Shown: piece by piece, positions 1-11,617 of the stretch
Numbering within the stretch: the stretch's first letter is position 1
Layout of the letters: every line of letters begins with the position of its first letter
Assembly: GCA_022478985.1 (NCBI GenBank)
Contig: JAKSZP010013314.1
Span: 89,712 to 153,711, forward strand
Length of the DNA stretch: 64,000 bases
Direction of reading: 5' to 3'
Origin: Massospora cicadina
Taxonomy: Eukaryota; Entomophthoromycota; Entomophthoromycetes; Entomophthorales; Entomophthoraceae
Notes under the pieces: generated by a model
Database searches by the model: none
Seen by the model: only the letters and a program-made list of their open reading frames with translations
What the model was told of the DNA's origin: nothing
Translations under genes and position numbers: made by a program

Positions 1-1505
1 ATGAAATTGGGCTTGACAGTAATGTGTGCCAATTGGTATGTTCTCTGGTACCTCGAGAATGCCTCTCTGTGTTGATGGAAAAGAGCAAGGACCAGGCGTT
101 GACACTATTCAAGAAGTATAGTATGATTTTTGCTACACATGACTTTGCTTTAGGTTTTGAACATGATGTACTACACCATATTAATACTGGTAATCTTCCA
201 CCATTTTGACTCTGTCCTATTAGGAGCTCAAAGCAGTGGAAGATGTAGTCAACCATGAAATCAACCATCTTTCACAGCTTGAATATTATTGCCCTAAAAA
301 TTTATTGCCTACTGGTTTTAGTTATCACAAAAAAGGACTGTTCTAACTGCGTGGTAATCAAGTATAGGAAGCTCAATAAATCATCAATTAGGACTCCTAT
401 CTATTACCTTGCATCAATGATGTACTAGACCACTTAGCGGAGCAATATTTCTCAGCCATGGATAAATTTTTTGACTATTGGTAGATTGAGCTTACCAAAA
501 GTTAGCAAAAGAAATGCGTTATGTTACTGACCTTAGTCTCTACCAACCCTTAGGATGCTGCAAGGGCTGTGCAAAGCCCCTACGACCTTACAGAGGGATT
601 TGGATAGTATTAGGTGATTTCACAAAAACTTTTACATCTTAGTTTTTTAGTTGATATATTTTATTCTAGAACGTTAATGGAAATTTTAGTCGTTTTGAAA
701 GTTTTATGCCAGCTTAACAAGTCAGATCTGAAATTCACGCCATCAAAATGCAATTTTTTCCAAGAACAACTTTAATATTTAGTTTTGTCATTGACACACA
801 ATGATTACGGCCTCAGCCAGCTAAGGTTGAGGCCATCAAAAAAAATGTTGTAACAAGCAGAAATCACATATACAGGCATTCCTTGTGATGATCAGCTACT
901 ATCAAAGGTTTTAGAAAAACTTTAGTAGACTACTTAAGCTCTTATTTCACCTTCTCAAAAACTTGTAAATTTGAGTGGAAGGGAACTTCCAGATGGCCTT
1001 CAATAAGCTAAGACTTTGCCACACCAAAAGCGCCGATACTTTTGTATCTGAAATTTGCAGACCATTCATTATTCAGATGGACCCCTCCCACACTACCGTA
1101 GGATGGTGTTATTCCAAACAATTTTGATTGAGTAGACTACCCAATTGCTTACTGCAGAAGGATACTGGATGTGTCAAAAGGAATTATACTTTTACAGAGA
1201 AAGAGTCTTGACATCTTCTTTGCCTGAAAACAATTTGGGTTTGCATCCATGGAGTACAATTTATTAAAACTGACCATGCTTCTATGCGATAGTTACAGAA
1301 CTTGAAGGATCCAGAAGGCCGGCTGGATCAATGAACTTTAGAGTTACAATCTTATGACTTTTATCTACATTGCCCTTGTTTTTTAAACATCAAAACGTAG
1401 ATGGTTTTTTTCTATCTACCTACTGTGACTAGCTAATCTATCTAAAAACATATTTGATACATAATAATTAGCATTATATAGAAATGAACCTGAGAGCCTC
1501 AGCAT
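1..1505 (+). mobile_element. Ty3/Gypsy-type element A, left part (outer host of nest 1)
   Basis: This is the plus-strand pol of the oldest element in nest 1; its 5' end lies outside the window. It stops where the LTR of element B begins at 1506 and resumes at 16339, where integrase-type sequence appears on the same strand. It is interrupted again by D (16980-24303), with a further integrase remnant after 24303. The A-B-D order follows from the interruptions and from D's target duplication. Assigning the pieces to one element is an inference from matching strand and correct domain order (RT, RNase H, integrase). Confidence 0.75.
24..1400 (+). pseudogene. Element A: degenerate Gypsy reverse transcriptase and RNase H
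   Basis: The first 60 codons read through a protease-RT linker ending in ALTLFKKYSMIF, the segment that precedes RT in related elements C and B of this window. RT blocks follow in shifting frames: KKDC with KYRKLNKSS and PIYYL (about 330-420), YFSAMDKF (about 450-475), and a palm region near 620-670. There the expected YxDD has decayed to a frame reading FLVDIFYS, so the aspartate pair is lost. The thumb/connection (KCNFFQEQL and following) and RNase H remnants run to about 1390. Many stops and frameshifts exclude function. The family is clearly Ty3/Gypsy; element boundaries on the left are unknown. Confidence 0.75.
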
Positions 1506-2022
1506 TGTTGATAATTTGGCATATCAGATATAATCTGCCATAAGTTGTACAGGAGTTAACACCTATTGATACAATGGGAGAGCAATATGATAAATGTCAT
1601 CCCTCAAATATTACTTATTCTTAGTAAATAAAGACTAAGTGCTCATGATACCACAATTTTTATTACTAGGCTGAAATCTTCTACCATTAATCCTTCAATA
1701 TCTTTTGCCTACAGAATCGCTCTGTGGCTACTAACTAAAAAACCTCTCTTTTTTCCTTTCTTTTTTCATCTTATACCCATCTTTTTGGGCCATTCTCTGC
1801 CCCATATTCACAGTACTCAGCTTCTCCAACTTCCATCATAATTTCATCTTCATTGGGGTTTCAGCAAGATTCGCATATTTTTGCTGGATTTGAGTCACTT
1901 ATGGTTGACTCATCTTGCTTCATGATAACGCATAAAACTCTTTAAACCTGATTCTGGCGGATAACTAATGATCACTAATCAATATTATAAGCTTATCATC
2001 CAGTCATATAAAATTTCCAATA
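1506..2022 (-). repeat. Element B 3' LTR (left copy)
   Basis: It shares long blocks with 15901-16338, for example AGTTGTACAGGAGTTAACAC and CTACCATTAATCCTTCAATAT. It begins TGTTG on the plus strand and ends ...CAATA; the expected terminal CA appears mutated to TA. It is followed on its right by a minus-strand polypurine tract, which makes it the 3' LTR of a minus-strand element. Confidence 0.85.
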
Positions 2023-2036
2023 TCACCCCGCCTTGA
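2023..2036 (-). promoter_or_regulatory. Element B polypurine tract
   Basis: The minus strand reads TCAAGGCGGGGTGA directly before the LTR. This is the position and composition of the primer for plus-strand DNA synthesis, and it resembles the tracts of C (AAAGGGGTGGGGTAA), D (TTGAAGTGGGTAA) and J (CTTGGGGGGTAA). Confidence 0.75.
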
Positions 2037-2079
2037 CTGGGTGATAAGTCAGTGATTCCATATCTGGTATACTTCCCAA

Positions 2080-3335
2080 ATTTTTCCTATTTCCTACATG
2101 CACTCAAGCTTATAAACCCAGAGGATCTTTTACAAATATGGCGTGATGGAGAAGTGGATGACCCTGGCCATATCCCACTACCTGAGCTGTTAGTTACCCT
2201 TAGATAGAAGGAGTGCCCATGATAGATGCCACAACTGTTTTTTGATGCATGATTAGATCCTTCCTAAGTTTGTAGGATATATGACATCCTTGTGTGCCCC
2301 TTTTAGTGATCTCATGGCGCAGCTGTGCTGAGGTGGAGAGTGGATCGGCAGTCTTTGATTTGAGAAGTGACATTGTCCTGGAAGATGTAGTCAACATCTA
2401 GTTCTACCTACTGCTGAAACTCATCTATCAGTACTGAAGGTTCACTGGATGCTAAGCTTCATGCAGGGGGTGTTAGAGTGCTGGTCAGTACATCTTTTCT
2501 TCTATTTAAATCACTACTACTTACTGGGATGAACTTCCAGAATAGTCAGCTAACTTTCATCCATTCAGGGGTTTCGCTGCATTTGTAGTGCTAAATGCTA
2601 ATGATCCACCTAGTATATCCCCATAATGGTGAAACTCTTAAACGTTTTTTTTCTTACCTCACCTCATTTAGGTTGGGTTCACCGATGGAATGTCATTGGG
2701 TGGTGCTGTTGTGGGCCCATTAAGAGGTTTATACTGTGGCCACTCCCTTCCCTCACGCCTAATTCAGCCTGGATGATTTTCTCATTGTTTATCCGGTACT
2801 CAGCACAATCTTTTCTCTTAGAGCTGGAACTAAAATCTTCAGGCTCTGTCTGATATTCATATTGCCCCTTGGTCATGTATTACTTAGTATATCACAACCA
2901 CCAAAGGATGTAGTTGTGGGTCTTACTCCTAGTGACCCAGGCGCACATATATTTTGATCATACCACCCTTCACCTTCCCAATCCATTTCACCCCCTCCTC
3001 TGGTGACCCATCCTCCTCCGCCTCCATTAACCTCAAAGGTTCCAGAAAATTAAACTTCCTGCAAGATGGCAGAAGAAAGAGAAGCGTGCATCCCAGCGTA
3101 AGGAGAAGAGGCAGCGAGGCGGTCTGGAGACAGCCTAATGGCATAAGGCTTTCTAATAAATACTGCCTTATCATACATTGCTATGCAGTTTTCCTCTTTC
3201 TTCTTTTTTCCATCATCTTTCATTTATATATACATATATATTTTATTATTTTTACAATTGTTAACTATTTTTGTTTTTATTTATTTTTATCTATTTTTTA
3301 TTTTTATTTTATTATTCTGTTTTAATTATTATTTG
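2080..3335. other. Unclassified insert between integrase end and LTR of element B
   Basis: In C only about 85 bases separate the integrase C-terminus from the polypurine tract, whereas in B the same interval is about 1.3 kb. The extra sequence starts near 2080 and ends in a T-rich, low-complexity tract (about 3205-3335, mostly T and A). The plus strand has short frames, including a proline-rich stretch and a basic Lys/Arg-rich stretch (about 2990-3130), which could be a transduced gene fragment. I recognise no transposase, RT or terminal inverted repeats. Boundaries are approximate because they come from an alignment by eye with C. Confidence 0.45.
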
Positions 3336-3340
3336 CTAAG

Positions 3341-4498
3341 GGAACTTTGCATGCACCCAGTAGATGATTCAGCCACTCATAGGGTTTCTGATAGTGTATT
3401 TGTCAGCACCCAATTTCTTCTATTACCTTAAAAAGAACCTATCTATATAATAGCCAGCTTTTTCATCATCCAAACCCAAGATGATCTTGGAACAGAACCA
3501 TCTCCTCAGTTGCAAACTGCGAGAGTCCACCATGCTTTAGCTGATTGGCTTAATGAACTCTGTTTTTTCAAAAACTGGTAGAGTATGATTTAGTCTTGAG
3601 TTTTATTAGCGTAGATGTCAAAGCAATCAAGTATAATGAAGGCCAATTCCAACAGAACTTATACCAGGAAAAAACAGGCCAGCAAGTCTGGGTTCCTTCT
3701 GTAAAGCATTTGGAAATGACTCCTCCTAGTTTGCAGAGTGGTTGCTAATATTGAAGGAGAAGATGGCAATAAAAAGGAGGGTGCTCCAATCTGATGGTTT
3801 ATTGGCCACAAGCTTCCTGAGTATGTTTAATAGGGTTCCATTCACAAGCTCAACCTTTATGTTAAACTCAGGATGGTATGGGGTCATCAGAACCCCTCGG
3901 ATGGCCATTAATTCATTAAGCTTGGGAGAGAATTTTTGAGTTAAAGTTGGTACCATGGTCATTGAGTATAAATTGTGAGCAACCTTGCCATTAACTATGC
4001 ACTCCAATATGAACTTGGCCATGGTCACCATCCCTAAATCTCATATTGTACGCGCCTCTACTCATCTTGTCATAATGGTCTATCACTTCCAGGATGTACT
4101 TAAAGCGATTTGTGCCCATTGGAAAAGGTCCCAAACATTTATGGATAAAGTATGCCAAGCAAATTGGGGCTTTACAAGCAGGTAGGATGTTTTCAGCCAA
4201 AAAGGCTTTTTTACTTTACATTGGGACAGCTAGAGATTGTTTCGGGCATTTTGAAATTCATACTTTCCCAAAAATTACATGGTCGCAGGAACTCCAATGT
4301 TTCTTGTATCCCTCCATGACCTACCACTTTATGGGCGTTCAAAATAAGATCAATCCAAGCAATGAGTTTTGGAAAATTTAGCATGACATCCCCGACCTGC
4401 TTATATAGCTCATCATTTTTTGAGAAAGTGTCAGCCCTCATCCCGTCCAGTGCCTGTATAATTTGAGGTGGTTCTTCAGCGTAACTACCACTGATCAT
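3341..4498 (-). pseudogene. Element B: degenerate Gypsy integrase
   Basis: Read on the minus strand, the open frame at 4211-4498 holds an H2C2-type zinc domain (VGHGGIQETLEFL, then CPN at the position of the CxxC pair). The core follows, with GPFPMGTNRFKYIL and IDHYDK (about 4060-4120). A block reading NDHGTNFNSK near 3930 corresponds to the second catalytic aspartate region DNG, here HG. The C-terminal end near 3350-3420 reads VIEEIG and KYTIRNPMSG, matching the GPY/F module that ends Gypsy integrases and closely matching the same part of C. Frame changes and stops occur throughout. Confidence 0.8.
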
Positions 4499-4655
4499 CT
4501 TGTCTTATAGAAAATCACCCAGATCTTCAATCATGGCGACCATTGGTAGCTGAGATAGACAGTTAGCGTTCTGAAGCTTGGTTCCAGGATGGTGGAGTAG
4601 TTCAAAGTTTTGGGCCTGAAGCTTGAGGGACTTTCATGCAGGCCGTCCCTCTGGC

Positions 4656-4777
4656 TCACAGAGATTCTGCAACCAACTCAAAGAAGTGTTCAGTCAGATC
4701 CATAAATTTTACTCCATGCAGGTACACCAGAAACTGCTTGTAAGAGTAAATGACAACTAGGCACTCCCGCTTGGTCA
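4656..4777 (-). pseudogene. Element B: RNase H, downstream piece split by element C
   Basis: The minus-strand frame reads TKRECLVVIYSYKQF and YLHGVKFMDLTEH, the second half of a Gypsy RNase H (E-L-A-xxY and the TDH-type block, here LTEH). The apparent longer frame to 4895 is an artefact: its first 40 codons are the LTR of C. The missing upstream half of RNase H resumes at 12121, so this piece proves that C interrupted a continuous gene. Confidence 0.8.
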
Positions 4778-4782
4778 CCATG
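4778..4782. repeat. Target-site duplication of element C, left copy (CCATG)
   Basis: CCATG lies directly before the TGTTGATTC start of C's left LTR and is repeated exactly after its right LTR at 12116-12120. The 5-bp length is normal for Gypsy integrases. Confidence 0.9.
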
Positions 4783-5255
4783 TGTTGATTCTTGGCGTAT
4801 AGGCTTGATTCCACTGAGGCAGTTTGCACAGGGTACAGCCACTGGTCAACCAAATCAGATGATATGAAGATCGCCGACTTTGTAATAAAACTCAATATAT
4901 TATATATGGAGCTATCGCCCTATATTTCGACCTTTATTTAATATAAATCGCAGACTTATCTGCAACCACTTAATCACCTGAAAAGACCTCCTCTTCAATC
5001 CTCTGTGTGACTCTTTATATCTTGGTTCCTCAAGCCGGATGCAAACTCAGCTTGATAGTCTTCTATTCATCTTCTTTTATAGAAACTCTTGTTCATATAA
5101 AATCATGGCATAGTTCCCCTCAATTCACCTAATAGTCATCATTTTGATCAATTATAATATGTATACCCTTTAACATAAATATCAAGACTCATCTCAATCC
5201 CCCTCTGATCCACAGTATGGGTAGCATATTGTCCAGTCATATTAACTTCCCAACA
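4783..5255 (-). repeat. Element C 3' LTR (left copy)
   Basis: It is nearly collinear with 11640-12115. On the sense (minus) strand a TATA-like ATATAAAGAG occurs at about 5011-5020, and its equivalent is at 11869-11878, so this is a candidate promoter. It starts TGTTGATTC and ends CTTCCCAACA on the plus strand. Confidence 0.92.
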
Positions 5256-5271
5256 TTACCCCACCCCTTTG
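5256..5271 (-). promoter_or_regulatory. Element C polypurine tract
   Basis: The minus strand reads AAAGGGGTGGGGTAA immediately before the LTR start TGTTGGGAAG. Its location and purine content identify it as the plus-strand primer site. Confidence 0.9.
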
Positions 5272-5299
5272 TCAGGGCGATATTCTCCTACTGTTATAT

Positions 5300-6500
5300 G
5301 CTTGGAGGAACTTTGAACTCAGTTGATAATCTAACCCCCTGCAGGTTCCTTAATAGTGTAGAAATCCATGCCAGTCTTTTCAATTATCTCAAATGAGCCA
5401 GCAAGATGTTGGAGAGCTTGTTTTTCGTCCCAAATCCATGCTGGTCGTGGAATAAAACATAGTCTTCCACATCAAACAGAGAGAGTCCGCTCTGTCTCTT
5501 CTGATTGGCTTCCTGATAGCAAATCTTCTTGGCCAAACTATGGAGTAGGATTTCATTTGCAGCTTGATCAATGTATCCATAAGAGTCTTTAATATCGCTG
5601 GGGATCCACACCACCAGTGTCCTCTACACATGAATAAAGCAAGGTGGGCAGAGCTGGATGTCAACCGTACAGCAGTTGAAATGGGCTCTTACCAGTGGAT
5701 GAATGATAGCTGATATTATACGCAAACACAGCGGTAGGTAGAAGGGCACTCCATTCTGAGGGCCTATCCTTTACCAAATTGCAGATTATGTTCACTAGGG
5801 TTCCGTTGAACTGCTCCACCATCCATTTGATACTTGATGATAGGGGGTGGTCAAAACCCCACGTATCGCCATTAACTCATTCAACTTCAGCAGGATATGT
5901 GAAGTGAAGTTAATTCCGTTATCCATCAGAAAGAACAGTGGGAAGCTATGTCACTGTATAACACACTCATAATAAACTTGGCAGTGGTGACCGCGCCCAA
6001 GTCGCTAATAGCCCTGGCCTCCACCCATCAGATCAAATTATCAATGGCAATGATTATATACTTGGATCGATTGGCGCTAGTTGGCAGAGGTCCCACTACA
6101 TCAATGAAATGGTGTGCCAGGCGAACCGAGGTTTAACTAGCTGGTATGTGGTTTTCTTTTTGAAAGGCTTATCCACTTGACACTGTTGGCAACAACTAAC
6201 CGTTTCCAACATATTGTAATGCATGCTTTCCCAGTAGTATTGAGGGCACAAAAACTCCAGCATTTTCCATAATCCTCCATGTCCTACAGCCTGAAGAGCA
6301 TCCATAGTAAATGAGGGTTTATCCAAAGGTTTAGGGAAAATCAGCGTCAAGTCTTGAATCCGCTTATATAGTTCTTCCCCATGTAGGAAAGTATCCTCCC
6401 TGAGTCCATCTAATACCTTGATCACCTGCGACGGCTCATCCTAGTATTTGTTTGCCACCATTTTCTCATACATTATGTCAGCTAAATCCACCGTGATAGT
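5300..6500 (-). pseudogene. Element C: Gypsy integrase with GPY/F-type C-terminus
   Basis: The zinc-binding N-terminal domain is visible at 6096-6425: GHGGLWKMLEFL, then YYWESMHYNMLE, then CCQQCQ, giving the histidine pair and the CxxC. The core begins with DVVGPLPTSANRSKY and IIIAIDNLI (about 6030-6110), where the aspartate of AID is the first catalytic residue. WITELTSL near 5930 is the degenerate second-aspartate block. Downstream frames (5384-5664) include VEDYVLFHDQHGFG and then SFEIIEKTGMDFYTIKEP, the GPY/F module. Several frameshifts and stops make it inactive. Confidence 0.82.
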
Positions 6501-6559
6501 GACCTTTGGCAGCTGAGAAAGACAATCCGCGTTTTGATGTTTTGCTCCCAGCTGGTGTA

Positions 6560-7850
6560 TAATCTCAAAATCATAAGCTTGGAGCTTCAATGCCCAACAT
6601 GAGAGCTGTCCTTCCTTTTCACACAGATTATGTAGCTAGTGCCAGGAAGCGTGATCCGTCATTACTTGTAACCTTACCCCATGTAAATATACCCAAAACT
6701 GTTTGTAAGCGTAGATCACCGCTAAACACTCCCACTAGGTCACAGTGTAGTTTTATTTGTGACAGTTCAAGCTTCAACCACCAAATGCGACAGGATGCTC
6801 CACGCCATCATCGTCCTTCTGGGATAATACTGCTCCTATAGCAGTGAGGGATGCTTTGTTTGCACTATTGGTTGTTTGTCAAAGTTGGAATATTGAAAAA
6901 TGGGTGCGCTTTCTAACGCGGTTTGCAACACATTGAAAGCGTTCTGGAATTGTTCTGTCCAATCAAAAGAAGCGTTTTTCTTTAGCAACTCAAAAAGCGG
7001 GGCCCCAATGCAACTGAAATTGGGAATGAACTGTCAGTAATACCCAACCATCCCCAGAAACACCTGAATGTCCCGCTTATTACCTGGCTGAGTCATCTTG
7101 CTTATCACTTCCACTTTAGCCGGCTGCAGTTTAAGCCCATTTGAATCCATGACGAACCTGAGTTTTCTAATTGTTATTTAAAGAGATGGCACTTCTGAGG
7201 CTTAATTTTGATATCAGTGGCAGCGAGGCGCTAAAACACTTGTTCAAGTATGCAAGGTGCTCTGTAAACATTTGTAAGAACACATTGATGTCGTCAAGGT
7301 AAACTAAGATGCAGGACAGCTTTAAATCACCTAAAATCGTATCCATGGCATGCTGGAATGTAGCTGGGGCGTTACACAACCATTATGACATGCAAGTTGG
7401 ATGGAATAACCCTCTCAAAGTGATGATCACACAAATCTCCCGTTCCACCTATAACAACTCAATCTGCCAGTACCCTGATATCAGATCCATGGCGGAAAAA
7501 TAATTCGCCCCACCCAATCAGTCTAATGAATCAAAAATCCGTGAAAGAGGATAGGAATCCTTCTTCATTATGTTATTGAGTTTGAGATAGTCAATAACCA
7601 CTTGGTTTGAGCCATCCTTTTTCTTTACAATGAGCACAGGTGATTCCCATGGGCAGTTTGACGGCTATAGCATTCCTTGCACAACAAGTTTATCCACCAC
7701 ATCAGAGCAACCTCTTCTGCCACTTTTGAACATCTAATAGGTTGCGATCAAATGGGAGGGTGATCCCTAATATCTATCTGTTGACCACCCCTTGAGCGCA
7801 CCCCAAATCATGATTGTCAAATGTGAAAATATCCTAATACCTTTCAAATA
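6560..7850 (-). pseudogene. Element C: reverse transcriptase and RNase H
   Basis: From the 5' side the minus strand gives LPFDRNLL, then a palm block YFSAMDLISGYWQIEL (about 7443-7503) with the first catalytic aspartate. The NAPATFQHAMDTIL block follows, then CILVYLDDINVFL (about 7265-7317) with the YLDD catalytic pair intact. The thumb KIKPQKCHLFK and an RNase H-like stretch (about 6570-6900) complete the domain order. Short frames separated by stops show that the gene is broken, although key catalytic residues survive. RT uses the element RNA to make cDNA; RNase H removes the RNA strand. Confidence 0.85.
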
Positions 7851-8232
7851 ATGCCATAGCCTTATCTTGCTGTTCCAGCAATAATCCCATAAGCACTTTC
7901 CATGGAACCACGGTCAATACCCCAAATGATGAGCTTGCCAGTAGTTCGAGATCTTCCCACGAGCAAAAATCATGAATATGGCAAACTTCCTTTATAGGAA
8001 CTAAGTGTAGGTAAGCCACCACTTGGTGCTGCTGGATCGTTATTGTCTTCTTCTGTAAGTTCACTAGCAGCACTATCACCTCCTCACTCCCAGGTAGCAG
8101 TAACCCTGGAGTCACATGTGGTTCAAGCCTTGAGTGCTGGTGAGGTGTCATAATTTCTCCATAAAGCCCTTTAGGGACATCGATTTCAAGCTCAGTCCCT
8201 ACTATGCACTGGTGTCCAGATAGTAGGCTCAA
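7834..8232 (-). pseudogene. Element C: dUTPase-like domain between protease and RT
   Basis: The 132-codon open frame begins GHQCIVGTELEIDVPKGLYG, then EIMTPHQHS, then TPGLLLPGSEEVIVLLVN, ITIQQHQVVAYLHL. The order matches trimeric dUTPases: (V/L)xTxLxxxVPxGxYGxIxPRSxLA, GVIDxDYRGExxVxLxN, IxxGDRIAQL. Catalytic positions look replaced: the PRS block reads TPHQHS, and the aspartate and arginine of the DYRGE block are absent (LLPGSEE). It is therefore better called a dUTPase-fold domain than an enzyme. The last third (SWEDLELLA to ALFERY) is the linker leading to RT. B carries the same domain at 13370-13640. The call is from motif pattern only and needs a profile search. Confidence 0.6.
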
Positions 8233-8345
8233 AGCGCTTGCTGCTCAAAAAGGGATCCCTTTGTACTCAAAAATCTGGTTGGGGATGGTCCTGGTCCACC
8301 ACTAGAGTCATTGATAATGAACAGTAATCATTCCATTGCTGTACA

Positions 8346-8730
8346 CTAGATTGATTTGACTAGAGCAGACCGGATCCATTGGGATTCCACAAGAGGTAAA
8401 TGTATGTGGATCTGTTGGCCTTGAAAAGTAAGATTTTCCTCCGCCATATTTATCACAACATCAAATCTCCTCATAAATGCCGTACCAATTAACATGTCAT
8501 AGTTGTTATTTGGCAAAACCACCACTGGAGTGGAAGCCTGGACTGACCCAAATTGTAATTGCAACACACTATATGCTCCTTCAGACACAGTACTATGCAT
8601 TCCCACAGTCCTGTATACTACTCGATGGTCCACATATGGTTTCAACAAAAGATTAGCCACCAACCAGGTAGAGACTATGTTCACAATGGCTCCCATGTCT
8701 ATGATAGCGCGGATTTTTGTGTTTTGAACG
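8346..8730 (-). pseudogene. Element C: retropepsin-type protease
   Basis: The minus strand reads IRAIIDMGAIVNIVSTWL at about 8675-8725. This is the aspartic protease active-site region; the usual D(T/S)GA is DMGA here, a substitution that may reduce activity. About 60 residues later VVVLPNNNYDMLIGTAFMRRF gives the conserved C-terminal LIG block. This enzyme family acts as a dimer and cuts the Gag-Pol polyprotein. It lies between the zinc knuckle of gag and the dUTPase-like domain. Confidence 0.8.
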
Positions 8731-9219
8731 AAAATGTCGCAGTAAGTGCATTACAAGTAAGAGGAACCATCAGTGTTTATTACTTGTACGTCCAAAGGCT
8801 TTGTGTTACTCAAAAAGGAGGAAATGCTCTTGCTGACCTGAGGATACTCACTAGCAATTTTCTCCACCATAAGAATGGCTACACTAACCCCTACTAAAGA
8901 GGCAACGTTTGTTGAGGGATCTGCATTGCTGATGCCGGTCTGCTCCAGGATCTTCCACACATATGGGTTCTGCACATTCTGGCGGAACTCAGGGATCTGG
9001 GGTAAAATTTTAATCTTGGAAGCGTAAGCAGGGGTATCCAATGGAAGCTGCTGGTATAACAAATCATCCGATTAAGGTTCAAATTCTGCCAGAAAAGATG
9101 TTTGGGAATTTCTAGGGACAAGTGAATTGGACTTAGCGGATGTAGACCATCCCATCTCTACTCCGCTCAAGCTTTTTCCTGCTCAAAACTCTCAGTTGGC
9201 ATTGCATACACTTGTGGTT

Positions 9220-11552
9220 TGCTAGGGCAATTACTCGCATAATGCCCTCTTTGTCCACACTGGTAGCAAGTGTTCATAAAGGTTCTTATATATAGCTTGT
9301 TGCAGAAGGACCAGTTTGGAAGTTGCCAGTATGTTTATAAGGTCATGGATGAACTGGTGAAGCATACATGGGCCAAAAAGGGTCCACTGACTTGTATGAG
9401 GGGTGAATATGTTCCAGCGGCTGATAACCCCATTACTGCGGCCCATATTCTGATGATTTTGGAACGGAGACAGCAGAATTTTTGCATGCTAGGTTGGGGC
9501 GCTGATTGTGGTGAAGAGTTGTTGTAAGGCGTTCACAATTTGGATAAGTCAGGCATCTCCGTCCAACATGTGAGACATAGCATTATATACTTCCTGATGT
9601 GGTTTGACAGCCGCCGTCATCACTATACCAACATCCTCGGTGTAAAAAATGTTAGCTCCAATTAGGACATATGCTTCTGCCAAAAAATGCTCAGCAAATT
9701 CTAACAGGGTCTCATTTTAGGAAACTGTATAGTCATAAAGTCAGCTTTCCATTGGGCCATCTTGGTAGTGCCAAAACAGTCAGAGAACAATTGCTTTAAC
9801 TTCTTCGTAGGATACCAAGCTATATGGAAGATAGCAGGTAACTTGATCAGCGCTTTCTACATCTAGAGCGGACAGCAACAGTTTCGCTTTCCATTGATCA
9901 GAAGCCCCTTCCACAGCGAATTCAAAACGCTCAAATTAATCATATAGATTCCCGTCATGACTGAAATGAGGTAATTTTTTGATTAAATGACTTCGCCTTA
10001 CTCCAGGTTCCTGCTGCAAGGAGAAGAGAATTGGTTCCAAAGCAACTAAGGGAACCACCCCTCTGTGCGTTATCATACAGCTGGCCAGAATGACTTGAAT
10101 CCATAAAAAAGGACTTGGAGGGAGTGGTGTCACGTGGGGGGTCCATTGTAACACCCATGGGATACTCGTTTGTTAAACCATAGCATTCTACCCCCAAATT
10201 GCCACTAACTGCCCCACTTCCCCTGGCTCTGGCATGCCCCGCAAAATGTTCTTTGATCAACTGCTCTGCTTTAACCAAAATAGCATTTACACTGTCCATC
10301 CTGGAATTCCTGTTGCAGCGTTTCATACTGATATTGCAAATCCCAGCAGAATTCCCTCTCAACATTATGTTTTTGCTCCTAGGCTTGTAATTGCAAGAGA
10401 ACATCTTCAATTATGTTTTGCAGGTGGGCGTGTTGCCAGCTAGCTTTATCTGCTTGTTGATTGGCGTCATTTATTTGGTTAAGGAGGGAGGCTTGTTCCT
10501 GTACCAATTCCTCATTGGCCATCGAAGGGTATCAAGGCGCACTTGAATGTCCACATACTCTCTAGTCTCACCAATTGGAAGAGAGAAAGCTCATCAGTGC
10601 TCAGCCTGGCTAACAACTTCCTGTTGTGTAACCCAACGGACAAGCTGGAGATACTTGGGAGACATTGACCAAAGGATAATCGCGTCATCTGCCATTTGCT
10701 GGGTACTCCATTTGATATGAAGTTGGGTTAATTCAGCTGATAAAGAGCTGACTTGGTCCGCCACTTGCCGTTCCATCAATGTCATTTTTTCCTTAAGCTG
10801 AGCAATCATGGCTTTGAGAGCTTCCGCCAATTTGGCTTGCTCCATCATAAAGCACTCAGTATTATTCCCCAACGTTGTTAAATCATGAATCCACTTTGCT
10901 GATAGGCCATGCTGATCCAGAAGTTCTCTTATTACTCAAGGTAATTCTAAATTTAATTGTGGTAACAAAATATCCAATCGACGGTGGATGTCCCTGAAAT
11001 GATGGTCCATCTGTACCAGCGCCCCTTGTACCTCCAAAAATGAATGATTGAGGTGGTCAAGCAGGAGGTGAGTATTGTTTTGCTGTGCTTGAGCAAACCG
11101 TAATACATCTCCAATTTCTATATTGTGGCGAGCCAGCACATGCAGTAGCTGGCGAATTGATGGTTGCACATAAGCAGCTAGATATTCCTTGACTCCATGG
11201 GTACCAAGGCGGTGAGCCAAGCCTGTTGTAGTCTCATCCAAATCAGACATGTACAGTGCATAGCGATTTTCTTAGTATCATTGGTTATAGAATAAACTCA
11301 GGGCATTTTCCCCAGCCTCATCTTCATATATAGGCAATATACACACAATATTTGCTCCATAATATCCCGCAGCTGCTGAGGAGTCACATTTGTGGAGCAT
11401 CCTTGTTGGTCGGTCATCAGCTCAGGGAAATTTTCTAATTGCAGATTGATCATAACTTCATCATCTCCCTGTTGAGTTACAGTAAAAGTTGTCAGTTCGT
11501 TGTTAGGTGCCTCCTGTGCTTCTTCAGCATACTGCGCATGGAATCTGATCAA
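9220..11552 (-). pseudogene. Element C: gag (coiled coil, capsid-like region, CCHC zinc knuckle)
   Basis: Open frames in order are 11298-11552, 10936-11250, 10594-10872 and 9955-10410, followed by broken frames to 9220. The 10594-10872 frame is rich in Ala, Leu, Gln and Glu with heptad-like spacing (MEQAKLAEALKAMIAQLKEK), so it probably forms a coiled coil. The capsid-like part (about 9540-9950) includes ETLLEFAEHFLAEAYVLIG. It closes with an intact zinc knuckle CYQCGQRGHYASNC (CX2CX4HX4C) at about 9224-9275, which in this family binds the element RNA. Frameshifts separate the parts. The N-terminal open frame is acidic and not recognisable. Confidence 0.75.
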
Positions 11553-11617
11553 ATTTTGTCAGGACGAATGAGGGCTCATCATCATATCCTATTATTGAAA
11601 AACTACGGTTAACCGAT

